From contig DYJD01000041.1 in the NCBI GenBank assembly GCA_020723325.1, positions 1-47,645 of the forward strand: 47,645 nt of DNA, in the 5' to 3' direction. Below the pieces are notes generated by a model. It saw nothing but the letters and a program-made list of their open reading frames with translations, was not told the DNA's origin and made no database searches. Position numbers and translations under genes: made by a program. This DNA comes from Desulfosudis oleivorans (lineage in GTDB: Bacteria; Desulfobacterota; Desulfobacteria; Desulfobacterales; SURF-7). Position 1 is the first letter of the stretch; each line of letters begins with the position of its first letter. Shown here piece by piece: positions 8,808 to 17,112 of this stretch.

Positions 8808-9650
8808 ATGCAAGAAGGCAAATCCTTTACCGAAATCGTGAATGAACAATTGGCCGCCGGCGATACGCGCCTGCCGGTTTTCAGTGAAACCGCCCTCAAG
8901 GTCCATCTGGAAATCGGCAAGGATGACCCGGACATCGTCCTTATTGAAAAAATCATCGTGCAGGATCAGGCCCTGACCGGCCAGGTCCTGCGCCAGGCCA
9001 ATTCCGCTTTTTTCCGGGGACTGCAAAAAGTTTCCACAGTCAAGGACGCCATTATCCGCTTGGGAATCGCCGAGGTTTCCCGCATTGTGCTGCTGGTAAC
9101 CCAGAAGCAGCAATTCACCTCCAATGACAAATACATCAATGAAGTCATGGCCCGCCTTTGGCGGCACTCCCAGGCCACGGCCCTGGGCGCGCGCTGGCTG
9201 GCCCGCGAATGCCGTTTTGAAAACCTGGAAAATGAGGCTTTTTTCGCCGGTCTGCTCCATGATGTGGGTAAGCTCTTCATCCTCACCATCATTGAAACCA
9301 TTAGAACAAAGAAGCTCATCGATTTTAAACCCACCCAGGCCCTGTTGAACGAGGTGCTCACCACCCTGCACGCTGAACAGGGTCATTCCCTCATGAAAAA
9401 CTGGAACCTGCCGGAAAAATATTGCGAAGTGGCCCGGGATCACCACCTGGAGGAATTTGATCAAAACAATTTCCTGTTGATCATCGTGCGTCTGGCCAAT
9501 CTCACCGCCAATAAACTGGGCAACGGCCTGCGGGACTGCTCGACCATGATTCTTTCCGCCACCACCGAGGCGGCCCTGCTGGGCCTGTCCGACATCGACC
9601 TGGCCAGACTGGAAATCGAGCTGGAAGACGGGCTGGAGAAATACGCATAA
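8808..9650 (+). CDS. HDOD-domain signalling protein
   Basis: This 280-residue protein is almost entirely an HDOD domain (about 15-215), a degenerate HD relative usually involved in signalling and not hydrolysis. Typical features are RLPVFSETALKV, QANSAFFRG, VSTVKDAIIRLG and the HD-like GLLHDVGKLFIL (His at about 151). Many HDOD proteins keep only part of the HD metal site. It probably forms a transcription unit with the PilB/GspE-like ATPase, 22 bases downstream of it, which suggests a regulatory role in that machine (inference). A Shine-Dalgarno AAGGAGG overlapping the ATPase stop codon is rather far (about 18 bases) from the ATG; GGAAGAG lies closer. The stop is nine bases from the convergent epimerase stop. 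Confidence 0.88.
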   Translation: MQEGKSFTEIVNEQLAAGDTRLPVFSETALKVHLEIGKDDPDIVLIEKIIVQDQALTGQVLRQANSAFFRGLQKVSTVKDAIIRLGIAEVSRIVLLVTQKQQFTSNDKYINEVMARLWRHSQATALGARWLARECRFENLENEAFFAGLLHDVGKLFILTIIETIRTKKLIDFKPTQALLNEVLTTLHAEQGHSLMKNWNLPEKYCEVARDHHLEEFDQNNFLLIIVRLANLTANKLGNGLRDCSTMILSATTEAALLGLSDIDLARLEIELEDGLEKYA

Positions 9651-9659
9651 AAGCTTTAG

Positions 9660-10682
9660 TCACTTCTTATAGTATTCCTGATACCATTCCACAAATCGTC
9701 GTATACCTTCCTCGATGGGCGTGGCCGGCTTAAAGCCTACATCCAGTATAAGATCCGTCACGTCGGCATAAGTGGCCGGCACATCACCGGGCTGGATATC
9801 CAGGAATTCCTTTTGGGCTGACCGGCCCAGGGCGGTTTCCAGGGCGTCAATGAAGCGGATGAGCTCCACCGGCTGGTTGTTGCCGATATTGTAGATTTTA
9901 TAAGGCGCGTAAGATGTGCCCGGATCCGGATGATCTCCGCTCCAGTCCGGATTGGGTTGCGACTTTTTGGCCATGACCCGCACCACGCCTTCGATGATGT
10001 CGTCGATATAGGTGAAATCCCGCTTCATCTTGCCGTGGTTAAACACCTGGATGGGTTTGCCTTCCAAAATGGCCTTGGTGAACAGGAACAGGGCCATGTC
10101 CGGCCGGCCCCAAGGCCCATATACCGTGAAGAACCGCAGGCCGGTGCAGGGCAGCTTGAACAAATGGCTGTAGGCATGGGCCATCAGCTCATTGGATTTT
10201 TTACTGGCAGCGTAAAGAGACACCGGATGGTCCACATTGTGATGGGTGGAGAAAGGCATATTGGTATTGGCGCCGTAAACCGAACTGGAAGAGGCAAAGA
10301 CCAGATGCCCCACTCGGTTATGCCGGCAGCTTTCTAGGATATTGGTGAAACCCACCAGGTTGGCCTGCACATAAGCCATGGGGTTTTGCAGGGAATAGCG
10401 CACGCCGGCCTGGGCTGCCAGATTGACCACCACGTCAAAGGCGGTTTGCCGGAACAAGGCGTTCAAGGCCTCGCCGTCCGCTATGTCGGTCTTGAAAAAG
10501 GCAAAATTCGGCCGGCTTGTCAACAAGCCCAGGCGGGCCTTTTTCAGCTCCACGTCATAATAATCGTTCAAATTATCAATACCCACCACCCGGCAACCGT
10601 CCTGCAGCAAGCGGTTGCACAGATGAAAACCGATAAAACCGGCGGCACCGGTTACGAGCACATTCTGATACGTTGGTTTCAT
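9660..10682 (-). CDS. NAD-dependent nucleotide-sugar epimerase, UDP-glucuronate 4-epimerase-like
   Basis: This extended short-chain dehydrogenase/epimerase has 340 residues. The NAD-binding TGAAGFIG motif is near residue 11. The catalytic Ser/Tyr/Lys set lies in ASSSSVYG and YAASK (Tyr about 157, Lys about 161). [18 protein letters not shown] and [16 protein letters not shown] are typical of the UDP-glucuronate 4-epimerase (CapI/LspL) group. That group makes UDP-galacturonate for surface polysaccharide. Exact substrate is inferred. I place the start at ATG 10682, preceded by AGGAGCAAA. A longer reading from a TTG at 10706 adds eight unconvincing residues. The gene is convergent with the HDOD gene and divergent from galU, which makes UDP-glucose, so both fit a UDP-sugar supply role. 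Confidence 0.85.
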   Translation of the reverse strand: MKPTYQNVLVTGAAGFIGFHLCNRLLQDGCRVVGIDNLNDYYDVELKKARLGLLTSRPNFAFFKTDIADGEALNALFRQTAFDVVVNLAAQAGVRYSLQNPMAYVQANLVGFTNILESCRHNRVGHLVFASSSSVYGANTNMPFSTHHNVDHPVSLYAASKKSNELMAHAYSHLFKLPCTGLRFFTVYGPWGRPDMALFLFTKAILEGKPIQVFNHGKMKRDFTYIDDIIEGVVRVMAKKSQPNPDWSGDHPDPGTSYAPYKIYNIGNNQPVELIRFIDALETALGRSAQKEFLDIQPGDVPATYADVTDLILDVGFKPATPIEEGIRRFVEWYQEYYKK

Positions 10683-10774
10683 TTTGCTCCTGTCTGTATT
10701 TTTCAAAAATGAATCATAGCAAAATTACATCGCTCCCAGATGCAATGCAACCATTAATTATTCCGGACTTTTCA

Positions 10775-10803
10775 TTGACAGGGCCGGCCCTTTCTCCTAT
10801 ATT
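10775..10803 (+). promoter_or_regulatory. Sigma70 promoter for the galU operon
   Basis: TTGACA (10775-10780) and TATATT (10798-10803) are separated by 17 bases. Transcription from here would give a leader of about 215 bases before galU, running through the inverted repeat at 10883-10953. The 346-base gap 10683-11028 otherwise holds nothing that I recognise. Confidence 0.65.
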
Positions 10804-10882
10804 CTGGTGATCTTTTTGGATGCACTGCCAGCTTTTTTGCCCGGCTGCAAAGAGGATGGAATCGTAAAAAAGTCCCAACCGC

Positions 10883-10953
10883 CGTCACTCCCGCCCAGGT
10901 TGGAGTCCAGAACTACTCGAAAGAACTGGATTCCCGTCTGCACGTGAATGACC
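10883..10953. repeat. Imperfect palindromic dispersed repeat in the galU leader
   Basis: Arms 10883-10910 and 10926-10953 match at 19 of 28 positions in inverted orientation. The right arm reversed contains GGTCATTCACG and CGGGAATCCAG, close to the GTCATTCCCG...CGGGAATCCAG palindromes scattered in many proteobacterial genomes. It lies within the predicted leader of the galU transcript. Confidence 0.6.
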
Positions 10954-11028
10954 GAAAAAAGATTTTTTGCGGCTTTGTACGAACGTATCTAAAGATGATC
11001 AAGCAAAAATTAATGAAGGAGAATATTC

Positions 11029-11895
11029 ATGCGAGTTCGTAAAGCTGTTTTTCCTGTTGCCGGTCTCGGCACGCGCTTTTTACCGGCCACCAAGGCCATG
11101 CCCAAGGAAATGCTGCCCATCGTGGACAAGCCCTTGATTCAATACGCGGTGGAAGAGGCCTTTGAATCCGGTATCGAGCAGATCATCTTCGTCACCGGCC
11201 GCAACAAGGAAGCCCTGGAAGATCATTTTGACCACTCCTGTGAGCTGGAAATGACCTTGCGGGAACGGGCCAAGGACGATCTGCTCAAGGCCCTGGACGC
11301 CACCATGCCCGAAGCCGGAACCATCATTTACACCCGCCAAAGCGAACCCCTGGGACTGGGCCACGCCATCTGGTGCGCCCGCAACGTGGTGGGCGACGAA
11401 CCCTTTGCCGTGCTGCTGGCCGACGATCTGATCCAGGCTGAAGTCCCGGTCCTGGCTCAGATGATGCAAGCCTTTGACGACCAGCAGGCCTCGGTGGTGG
11501 CCGTTATCGAGGTGGATAGTCAGGACACCAACAAATACGGCATTCTGGACATGCAGGAAGTGGGCAACGAACTGGTGCGCATCCGCGGCCTGGTGGAAAA
11601 GCCCAAGCCGGAGGAAGCCCCTTCCAATATGGCCATTATCGGCCGCTACATCCTCATGCCGGAAATCTTCAACATCCTGGGCCGCAAAAAGATCGGGGCC
11701 GGCGGGGAAATCCAGCTCACCGACGCCATGGCGGTTCTGCTCAAGAAACAATCCATTTTCGGCTATCGCTTCAAAGGCACGCGCTTTGATTGCGGCGACA
11801 AGGCCGGCTTTCAGATGGCCAACATCGCCTACTCCCTGGAACGGCCCGATATCGGCCCCAGGCTGCGGGAATATCTAAAAAGCCTGAAGGATTGA
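11029..11895 (+). CDS. galU: UTP--glucose-1-phosphate uridylyltransferase
   Basis: The enzyme makes UDP-glucose from UTP and glucose-1-phosphate in the cytoplasm, feeding surface polysaccharide and UDP-sugar synthesis. At 288 residues it has the usual bacterial GalU length. The nucleotide-binding signature GLGTRFLPATKAMPKEMLP is near the N-terminus, followed by DKPLIQYAVEEA, LADDLI, a VEKPKPEEAPSN segment and the C-terminal FDCGDKAGF. The start is supported by GAAGGAG nine bases upstream. It heads a four-gene unit in which the following genes are 40, 3 and 7 bases apart. A UDP-glucuronate-type epimerase gene lies divergently upstream. Confidence 0.95.
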   Translation: MRVRKAVFPVAGLGTRFLPATKAMPKEMLPIVDKPLIQYAVEEAFESGIEQIIFVTGRNKEALEDHFDHSCELEMTLRERAKDDLLKALDATMPEAGTIIYTRQSEPLGLGHAIWCARNVVGDEPFAVLLADDLIQAEVPVLAQMMQAFDDQQASVVAVIEVDSQDTNKYGILDMQEVGNELVRIRGLVEKPKPEEAPSNMAIIGRYILMPEIFNILGRKKIGAGGEIQLTDAMAVLLKKQSIFGYRFKGTRFDCGDKAGFQMANIAYSLERPDIGPRLREYLKSLKD

Positions 11896-11935
11896 TCTCG
11901 CTCAAGATGGAATTCAACCAATACCGGAGAAGACC

Positions 11936-13639
11936 ATGCAACCATTGACCAAATCCCAGCGCGCCAGGATCGCCATCCGCACCATCAAAACCACCATGGA
12001 TGCTTTGGCCTTAAGGGGCTATTACAAACCCTCGGGCCGCTCCGGACAAACCCTGGCCGACGGTCTGCGCATGCTCAGCCCTGAAATCTATGGTTCCATG
12101 AACAGTCAGCGCATCGTGGAGTTGAAAGGGCTGGAATATGTCATTGAAAGACTGCCCCGGGGCATTGAAAAATGCAACCGCATCATCATGACCGCCCAGG
12201 AAGAGTTGGAAGACACTTCCTTTGAAAAAATCATGCCCCCCAAGCGCAGACGGGATTCTTACCGGGTCAATGAAAAGGAGATCTGTTTTGTCATCACCCG
12301 GGGCTTGAGCGAAATCTACGACATCCTCAGCCATGTGACTTTTCTGGATATCGAAGCCAACAAAATATTCAATCAGATGAAGGACCGGGAAGGCATCGCC
12401 ACCCGGGAATGGAAAGAGCTGGAAAAGATTGTGGCCCTGACCACTCCTTTGAAAGACGATCAACTGGACAAGGCTGTTTGGAACCTGAGCATCCTCTTGG
12501 GCCGCACCTTTCATGAGACCAAGGAAACTTACGAATTCTTGGAAAAATACAGCGACCTTGAAAAGGATGTGAACATTCTCTTTCATATCATTCACGACCT
12601 GGGCAAACGGGTGGAAGAGGAAACCCAGGACCGGAACAACGAGCTCCTGATTTCCTTCACCCCTTCCCTGAAGGACCTGATCGGCACCCAGAGCTACAGC
12701 CGGAAATGGGCCCAGGACATCAAAATGAAGATTCGGGAGCTGAATCTGCAGGATCGGCCCTTCCATATCATCAGCGCCAACCTGCACAGCATCCTTAATT
12801 CCCTTTACGCTTACGGCGCTGCGCCGCCGCCGTCCAAAAAAAAGACGGACATGGATTTTTATACTTTCATCAAACAAGTGCGTGATAAGGACCAGACTAT
12901 CCGGGCCTTTGCCGCCTTGCATGGCTTTCACGACCTGCCCGACACTTCCGGCACCCATATCGATTGCCAGCTTATTGATACAGCCCGCATGGCGGATGTC
13001 GGCTTTCATCCGGATCTGAAAATCGACCGTGCTTATGTCAAACGGGAAAAGCCCTTGATTCTGGTTATGGATTATGCCTTTGGCGTGCAGGCCTTTGAGG
13101 CCATGGATGAACTGCTCAATCCGGACAACAGCGGTGATCCGCCCATGCAGCCCGCCACCTGTTCCATTTCCATCATGGGCAAGGCCGGTATTCTGCCCGG
13201 CAAGAAGGGCGACATCATGCTGGCCACCGCCCATGTTTTTGAAGGCACGGCCCATAATTATATCGTGGACAACGACATGGGCCGGGAAGATTTTGAAGAC
13301 AGCGTCGCCGTCTATGTCGGCCCGATTTTAACCGTCTTCGGCACCTCCCTACAGAATCACGACCTGCTCCAACGCTTTCAAACCTCCAGTTGGCAGGCCG
13401 TGGGTTTGGAGATGGAAGGCGGCCATTACCAACGGGCCATCACCTCGGCCGTCATCCGCGGCCACATTCATGGGGATGTGAAAACCCGCTATGCCTATTA
13501 CGCCTCGGACAACCCCCTGATGAGCGGCCAAACCCTAGCCTCGGGCAGCATGGGCGAGGAGGGCATCAAGCCCACTTACATGATCACCAAGATTATTCTA
13601 GAAAAAATACTGAACCCTCAAAAAAAAGAAACGGAGTAA
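11936..13639 (+). CDS. Uncharacterised protein with helical N-terminus and nucleoside-phosphorylase-like C-terminus
   Basis: I do not recognise this 567-residue protein as a named enzyme. Residues 1-370 are mostly charged helices without a motif I know (a proline-rich break PPPSKKK separates them from what follows). Residues about 370-567 resemble the purine/uridine phosphorylase fold. ISIMGKAGILPGKKGDIMLA looks like the GDxxxA core strand. WQAVGLEMEGGHY (about 489) resembles the substrate-binding xEMExxA motif of that family. YYASDNPL (about 520) resembles the conserved SD. If correct it would act on a nucleoside, nucleotide or related ribosyl compound in the cytoplasm. It lies 40 bases after galU (start with GGAGAAG) and three bases before the SlyD gene, so it is co-transcribed. 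Catalytic activity is unproven. Confidence 0.6.
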   Translation: MQPLTKSQRARIAIRTIKTTMDALALRGYYKPSGRSGQTLADGLRMLSPEIYGSMNSQRIVELKGLEYVIERLPRGIEKCNRIIMTAQEELEDTSFEKIMPPKRRRDSYRVNEKEICFVITRGLSEIYDILSHVTFLDIEANKIFNQMKDREGIATREWKELEKIVALTTPLKDDQLDKAVWNLSILLGRTFHETKETYEFLEKYSDLEKDVNILFHIIHDLGKRVEEETQDRNNELLISFTPSLKDLIGTQSYSRKWAQDIKMKIRELNLQDRPFHIISANLHSILNSLYAYGAAPPPSKKKTDMDFYTFIKQVRDKDQTIRAFAALHGFHDLPDTSGTHIDCQLIDTARMADVGFHPDLKIDRAYVKREKPLILVMDYAFGVQAFEAMDELLNPDNSGDPPMQPATCSISIMGKAGILPGKKGDIMLATAHVFEGTAHNYIVDNDMGREDFEDSVAVYVGPILTVFGTSLQNHDLLQRFQTSSWQAVGLEMEGGHYQRAITSAVIRGHIHGDVKTRYAYYASDNPLMSGQTLASGSMGEEGIKPTYMITKIILEKILNPQKKETE

Positions 13640-13642
13640 CCA

Positions 13643-14140
13643 ATGCAAACAGTTCAAAACGGTCTGTTCGTCAGCGTGGATTATAAAGGCACCTTGCAGA
13701 ACGGCGAAGTTTTCGACACCAGCCACGGCTGCCGCCCTCTGGAAGTGGAAATGGGTGCCGGACATTTGATCCAGGGCTTTGAAGCCGCTCTGCTGGGCAT
13801 GGCCTTGAATGAAAAAAAGACCATTGTCATCGGGCCGGAACAGGCCTACGGCCCCAGAAACGAAGACCATATTTACATTTTCGACCGCGCCGACGTTCCC
13901 CCGGAAATGGACCCGGAAGTGGGTGAAACCGTGGCCCTTACCAGCCCGGACGGACATGAAGTGCCGGCGCGCATCACTGCGGTGGATGCGGAAAAGGTGA
14001 CCGTGGATTTGAATCACCCCCTGGCCGGCGAAACCCTGACCTTTGAAATTCAAGTGGTGGGCATCAGCGCGACCCCCACGCAACCCCAGGATGAATGCGG
14101 CTGCGGTTGCAGTTGCGGTTCGGACGATCACTGCGCCTGA
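13643..14140 (+). CDS. slyD: SlyD-like FKBP-type peptidyl-prolyl isomerase
   Basis: This 165-residue cytoplasmic isomerase/chaperone has the split FKBP arrangement of SlyD. An N-terminal FKBP part (VSVDYKGTLQNGEVFDTSHG, GAGHLIQGFEAALLGM) is interrupted by an insert-in-flap segment (about 70-120). The final FKBP strand GETLTFEIQVVGI follows. The C-terminal tail CGCGCSCGSDDHC is cysteine-rich and should bind metal (nickel or zinc), as the longer tail of E. coli SlyD does. GGAG lies upstream of the ATG. It starts three bases after the preceding gene, and its stop is seven bases before the antiporter start, so translation of the pair is probably coupled. Confidence 0.9.
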   Translation: MQTVQNGLFVSVDYKGTLQNGEVFDTSHGCRPLEVEMGAGHLIQGFEAALLGMALNEKKTIVIGPEQAYGPRNEDHIYIFDRADVPPEMDPEVGETVALTSPDGHEVPARITAVDAEKVTVDLNHPLAGETLTFEIQVVGISATPTQPQDECGCGCSCGSDDHCA

Positions 14141-14147
14141 TTCGGCT

Positions 14148-15812
14148 ATGCATGGGCTCATTCACGACATCGGCGTGGCGGTTACGGTGGCCACCATCAT
14201 CGGCATCCTCACCCATGCCCTGCGCCAACCCATCATCGTGGGTTATCTCATTGCCGGTATCATCATCGGGCCGGAACTGGGCTATCAACTGATCACCAGC
14301 GCCGACAATGTGGCCGTGATTTCAGAGATCGGCCTGATCTTGTTGCTCTTTGTCATCGGCATGGAGCTGGATCTGAAGGTCATCCTGCAATCCGGCCGGC
14401 AAATCCTGGCCTCGGGAATCGGACAATTTCCGGTTTGCGTGGCCTTGGGTCTGCTGGTTTTTTCCGCCTTCGGTGCCGCCTTTCCCGGCGGCGGCATGGC
14501 CAAAGTCTACCTGGCCATGTTGTGCGCCCTCAGCAGCACGGCCATTGCCGTAAAATCCCTGAACGACAAGTTCGAGATCGAAACCCTCACCGGCAGGACT
14601 TCCGTGGGCATCCTGGTGATCCAGGACCTGTGGGTCATCCTGATTCTGGCCTTTCAGCCCAACCTGGACAATCTGAAGATGGCCCTGATCGGGCTGGCCG
14701 TGGTCAAAAGCGCCCTCCTCCTGCTGGTGGGATTTTTCATCAGCAAATATGTTTTGAAATATGTGTTCAAATCCGTTTCCAAATCCCCGGAACTGGTGAT
14801 CTCCATTTCCCTGGGCTGGTGCGCCTTCATGGCCGGCCTGGCCGGTTTTCTGGATCTTTCCATGGAAATGGGCGCCCTGATCGCCGGGGTCTCCATTTCC
14901 CTTTTCCCCTACCGGATGCATGTGGCGGCCAAGACCCTTTCCCTGCGGGATTCCTTTCTGATTCTGTTTTTCGTGTCCCTGGGCATGAAGATCATCGCGC
15001 CCAACGCCGCCCTGATCTGGCAGACCCTGGGCCTTAGCTGTTTCCTGATTCTATCGCGCTTCCTCAGCGTCATCCCCATCCTGCTGTTCACCGGCGGCAG
15101 CCTGCGTACGGGTTTCATCACCAGTCTGAACATCTCCCAGTTGAGCGAATTCTCCCTGGTGGTGGCTTCCATCGGGGTGGGCCTGGGCCATATTTCCTCG
15201 GACCTGCTGGCGGTGCTGATTTACACCATGGCCTTGACATCCATCACTTCCTCCTATTTCATCAAATACAACCACCAGATATACAAAGTCTTTCAAGGCC
15301 TGCTCAACAAAGCCGGCCCCAAGACCGGACAGGCGGACAAAGACGCGGCTGAACCCGACTACTCCATCTTCATCCTCGGTTGCCACCGCGGCGCCATGTC
15401 CTTTCTGCAGACGGTGACGGAAAAATGCCCCCATTTCCTGCCGCGCATCATAGTCATTGATTTCAATCTGGAAGTACTGAAGGAACTGAAGAGTATGCAG
15501 GTCAAGGGCGTGTTCGGCGATATCAGCCAGTTGGATACCCTTGCCCATCTGCACATGGATAAGGCCCAGGTAATCATCTCCACCATTCCGGATGTGCTTC
15601 TGAAAGGCACCAGCAACCTGGATCTGGTGAAAAAATGCCGTTCCATCGCGCCCGAAGCCGTCATCATTGCCACCGCCGACCAGTCTTCCCAGATCGAGGA
15701 GCTGAAAAGGCACGGCGCCAATGAAGTACTCCTGCCCTATTCCATGGCCGGCGACTACCTGGCCGATTATCTGGAAAGCAGCCTGCAGATCATATCCGAC
15801 CTGGATTCATGA
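14148..15812 (+). CDS. Kef-type cation:proton antiporter (CPA2) with C-terminal RCK/TrkA-N domain
   Basis: This 554-residue inner-membrane protein has about 12 membrane segments (residues 1-385). The N-terminal GVAVTVATIIGILTHALRQP and GYLIAGIIIGP, plus the inverted-repeat core (SSTAIAVKSLND, GRTSVGILVIQDL), are typical of CPA2 antiporters. A cytoplasmic Rossmann domain starts at about 405 (IFILGCHRGAM, then VIDFN, VFGDISQ and IIATAD), which usually senses nucleotides and gates transport. It probably exchanges K+ or Na+ for protons; the ion is not decided by the sequence. I chose ATG 14148, seven bases after the SlyD stop. The frame is open further upstream, but those codons overlap slyD and do not look like antiporter. 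Confidence 0.9.
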   Translation: MHGLIHDIGVAVTVATIIGILTHALRQPIIVGYLIAGIIIGPELGYQLITSADNVAVISEIGLILLLFVIGMELDLKVILQSGRQILASGIGQFPVCVALGLLVFSAFGAAFPGGGMAKVYLAMLCALSSTAIAVKSLNDKFEIETLTGRTSVGILVIQDLWVILILAFQPNLDNLKMALIGLAVVKSALLLLVGFFISKYVLKYVFKSVSKSPELVISISLGWCAFMAGLAGFLDLSMEMGALIAGVSISLFPYRMHVAAKTLSLRDSFLILFFVSLGMKIIAPNAALIWQTLGLSCFLILSRFLSVIPILLFTGGSLRTGFITSLNISQLSEFSLVVASIGVGLGHISSDLLAVLIYTMALTSITSSYFIKYNHQIYKVFQGLLNKAGPKTGQADKDAAEPDYSIFILGCHRGAMSFLQTVTEKCPHFLPRIIVIDFNLEVLKELKSMQVKGVFGDISQLDTLAHLHMDKAQVIISTIPDVLLKGTSNLDLVKKCRSIAPEAVIIATADQSSQIEELKRHGANEVLLPYSMAGDYLADYLESSLQIISDLDS

Positions 15813-15837
15813 TAAAGAAGAGAAAAATGGATTTTGT

Positions 15838-15869
15838 TCAGGATTCATAAAAAGACTTCACATCCTGAA
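15838..15869. terminator. Weak hairpin between the convergent antiporter and UDG-like genes
   Basis: TTCAGGAT (15838-15845) pairs with ATCCTGAA (15862-15869). There is no proper T run on the plus side; on the minus strand TTTTT falls in the loop. It may assist termination of either convergent gene. Confidence 0.3.
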
Positions 15870-15892
15870 ACTGAAAGAATAAATCACTTTCG

Positions 15893-16792
15893 TTACTGCC
15901 GACCAGCCAATAAATCCCGCAGTACATTGCGGCATGGGCCGGCCAGCCTGGTCGGAGGGACGCAGTACAATGAAACAGCGGGATTGTTCTTTAGCTTGCC
16001 GACGAGTTTTCCGGCTTTTGCCAGCTCGCTATGATAGGTGGGGTCATGCGGTGATCGCAGTGCATTCCAGGCGTTTTTCTGAAACGTTACCACCGCTCCG
16101 TCCGGAGTTACAAATTCATGGACGGTTTTTACAACTCGTTTTTGCTCCCACTCCTCAATGAGGGCAAAGGCCTTTGGCCCGAAAAGCTTCTGTATCCCGG
16201 CGATCCCACCCCACCTGCCTCCCGGAGCACTGGGCAGGCTGATCAACACACACAGCCCCACCCGGAAGGGACTCTCATAATCCAGACAGAACATTTTTTT
16301 GCGACGTTCCGCATTCAGCGCCTCGATGCTGACGCCGTCTGCCACCGGCAGATCTAACACGCCGGCGGGTTTGAGAATATTTTTCCAAAAGCGATGCTCC
16401 CGCCCCTGGCCCTCAAAGGAAAAAAACATGCCCGCAGCCACCGAGTGTGAAGCCGGATTACCGAAAACCAGCAGCAGAGACGGCCGCCCGTCTGCTTTTT
16501 CAGGGATCAACTGCTCGGAATGGTATTCCAAAAGGTCTCCACGCATTTTATAAATCCTTGGATGATTTGAATCCGATTGAAGAAATTCCTTCCATCTGCT
16601 GTCGAAGTCTTTTCTTTGCCTGGGTGAATCGAACAGCAATGAAAGATTCAGTGCGCAGGTGATGGAGCAGGATTCCGCTTGCTGGCTTTGCATGCAATTT
16701 TTCAGTTCAGGCATATCCGTCAATCTAATTTCATCATTCTCGGCCGGTCTTGTATTCGCTGTTCGAGTTTTTATTTGTATTTTATTATTCAT
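15893..16792 (-). CDS. Uncharacterised protein with a possible uracil-DNA-glycosylase-like fold
   Basis: This 299-residue soluble protein has no signal peptide. Residues 106-146 (LLLVFGNPASHSVAAGMFF, then REHRFWKNILKPAGVL) have the spacing of the UDG superfamily N-terminal motif (a strand, then GxxPG-like turn, G-x-FF and an aromatic/helix segment). VSLYCVPPTRLAG near the C-terminus sits where the HPSP-type motif is found. Neither catalytic motif is canonical, so the assignment is only a fold-level guess and activity could be lost or different. The start is well supported by AAGGAG before the ATG at 16792. It is a single gene, convergent with the antiporter and on the same strand as the cyclase operon but 320 bases from it. 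Confidence 0.55.
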   Translation of the reverse strand: MNNKIQIKTRTANTRPAENDEIRLTDMPELKNCMQSQQAESCSITCALNLSLLFDSPRQRKDFDSRWKEFLQSDSNHPRIYKMRGDLLEYHSEQLIPEKADGRPSLLLVFGNPASHSVAAGMFFSFEGQGREHRFWKNILKPAGVLDLPVADGVSIEALNAERRKKMFCLDYESPFRVGLCVLISLPSAPGGRWGGIAGIQKLFGPKAFALIEEWEQKRVVKTVHEFVTPDGAVVTFQKNAWNALRSPHDPTYHSELAKAGKLVGKLKNNPAVSLYCVPPTRLAGPCRNVLRDLLAGRQ

Positions 16793-17031
16793 GCAGCACT
16801 CCTTATGTTTCAGCGGGGTGGCTGTCGTTCCTCCAAGGCTTCCAAGGCCGGTTACAATACACCGCCCGGCAACAGCCTATGAGGTCATGTATGTATAAAA
16901 AACTTTATAAATTGATTGCTGATGGCATTAGACAAGCCGTTTTTCTATCGCAGCTTTTAGAATATAGATAAGTGAATTGCTTATAAACTGCAGTGATGGG
17001 TTACCGGAAATTATGTAATCCAGCCCCCAGA
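16793..17031. other. AT-rich non-coding stretch upstream of the UDG-like gene
   Basis: Together with the palindrome at 17032 and the stem-loop at 17068 this makes a 320-base gap. I see no convincing gene, tRNA or consensus promoter in this part. It presumably holds the promoter of the gene starting at 16792. Confidence 0.5.
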
Positions 17032-17054
17032 ATTTTGTGAATTATTCACAAAAT
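17032..17054. promoter_or_regulatory. Perfect 11-bp palindrome with Crp-like half-sites
   Basis: ATTTTGTGAAT-T-ATTCACAAAAT has perfect arms around a single central T. It contains TGTGA and TCACA, the half-sites read by E. coli-type Crp, but with five bases between them instead of six. A Crp-type regulator whose recognition helix keeps Arg and Glu is encoded at 20705-21349. The site lies 240 bases upstream of the UDG-like gene and 59 bases past the cyclase stop codon, so it could be an operator or only a hairpin. Confidence 0.4.
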
Positions 17055-17067
17055 GGAGATATGGATT

Positions 17068-17107
17068 GGCGCAACGAAAATGCCCCTGCACGCTCAGGTT
17101 GCGTGCC
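17068..17107 (-). terminator. Stem-loop after the cyclase gene
   Basis: On the minus strand GGCACGCAAC (17107-17098) pairs with GTTGCGCC (17075-17068) with a two-base bulge, and CCTG/CAGG pair inside. It begins six bases after the cyclase stop codon. No U tract follows, so it may be a processing or stabilising hairpin. Confidence 0.35.
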
Positions 17108-17112
17108 GAAAA

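Noticed and set aside
12011-13255. 414-codon open frame on the minus strand
   Set aside because: It is the reverse of the 567-residue gene on the plus strand, has no ribosome-binding site and no recognisable domain. GC-rich codon use makes such shadows common here.
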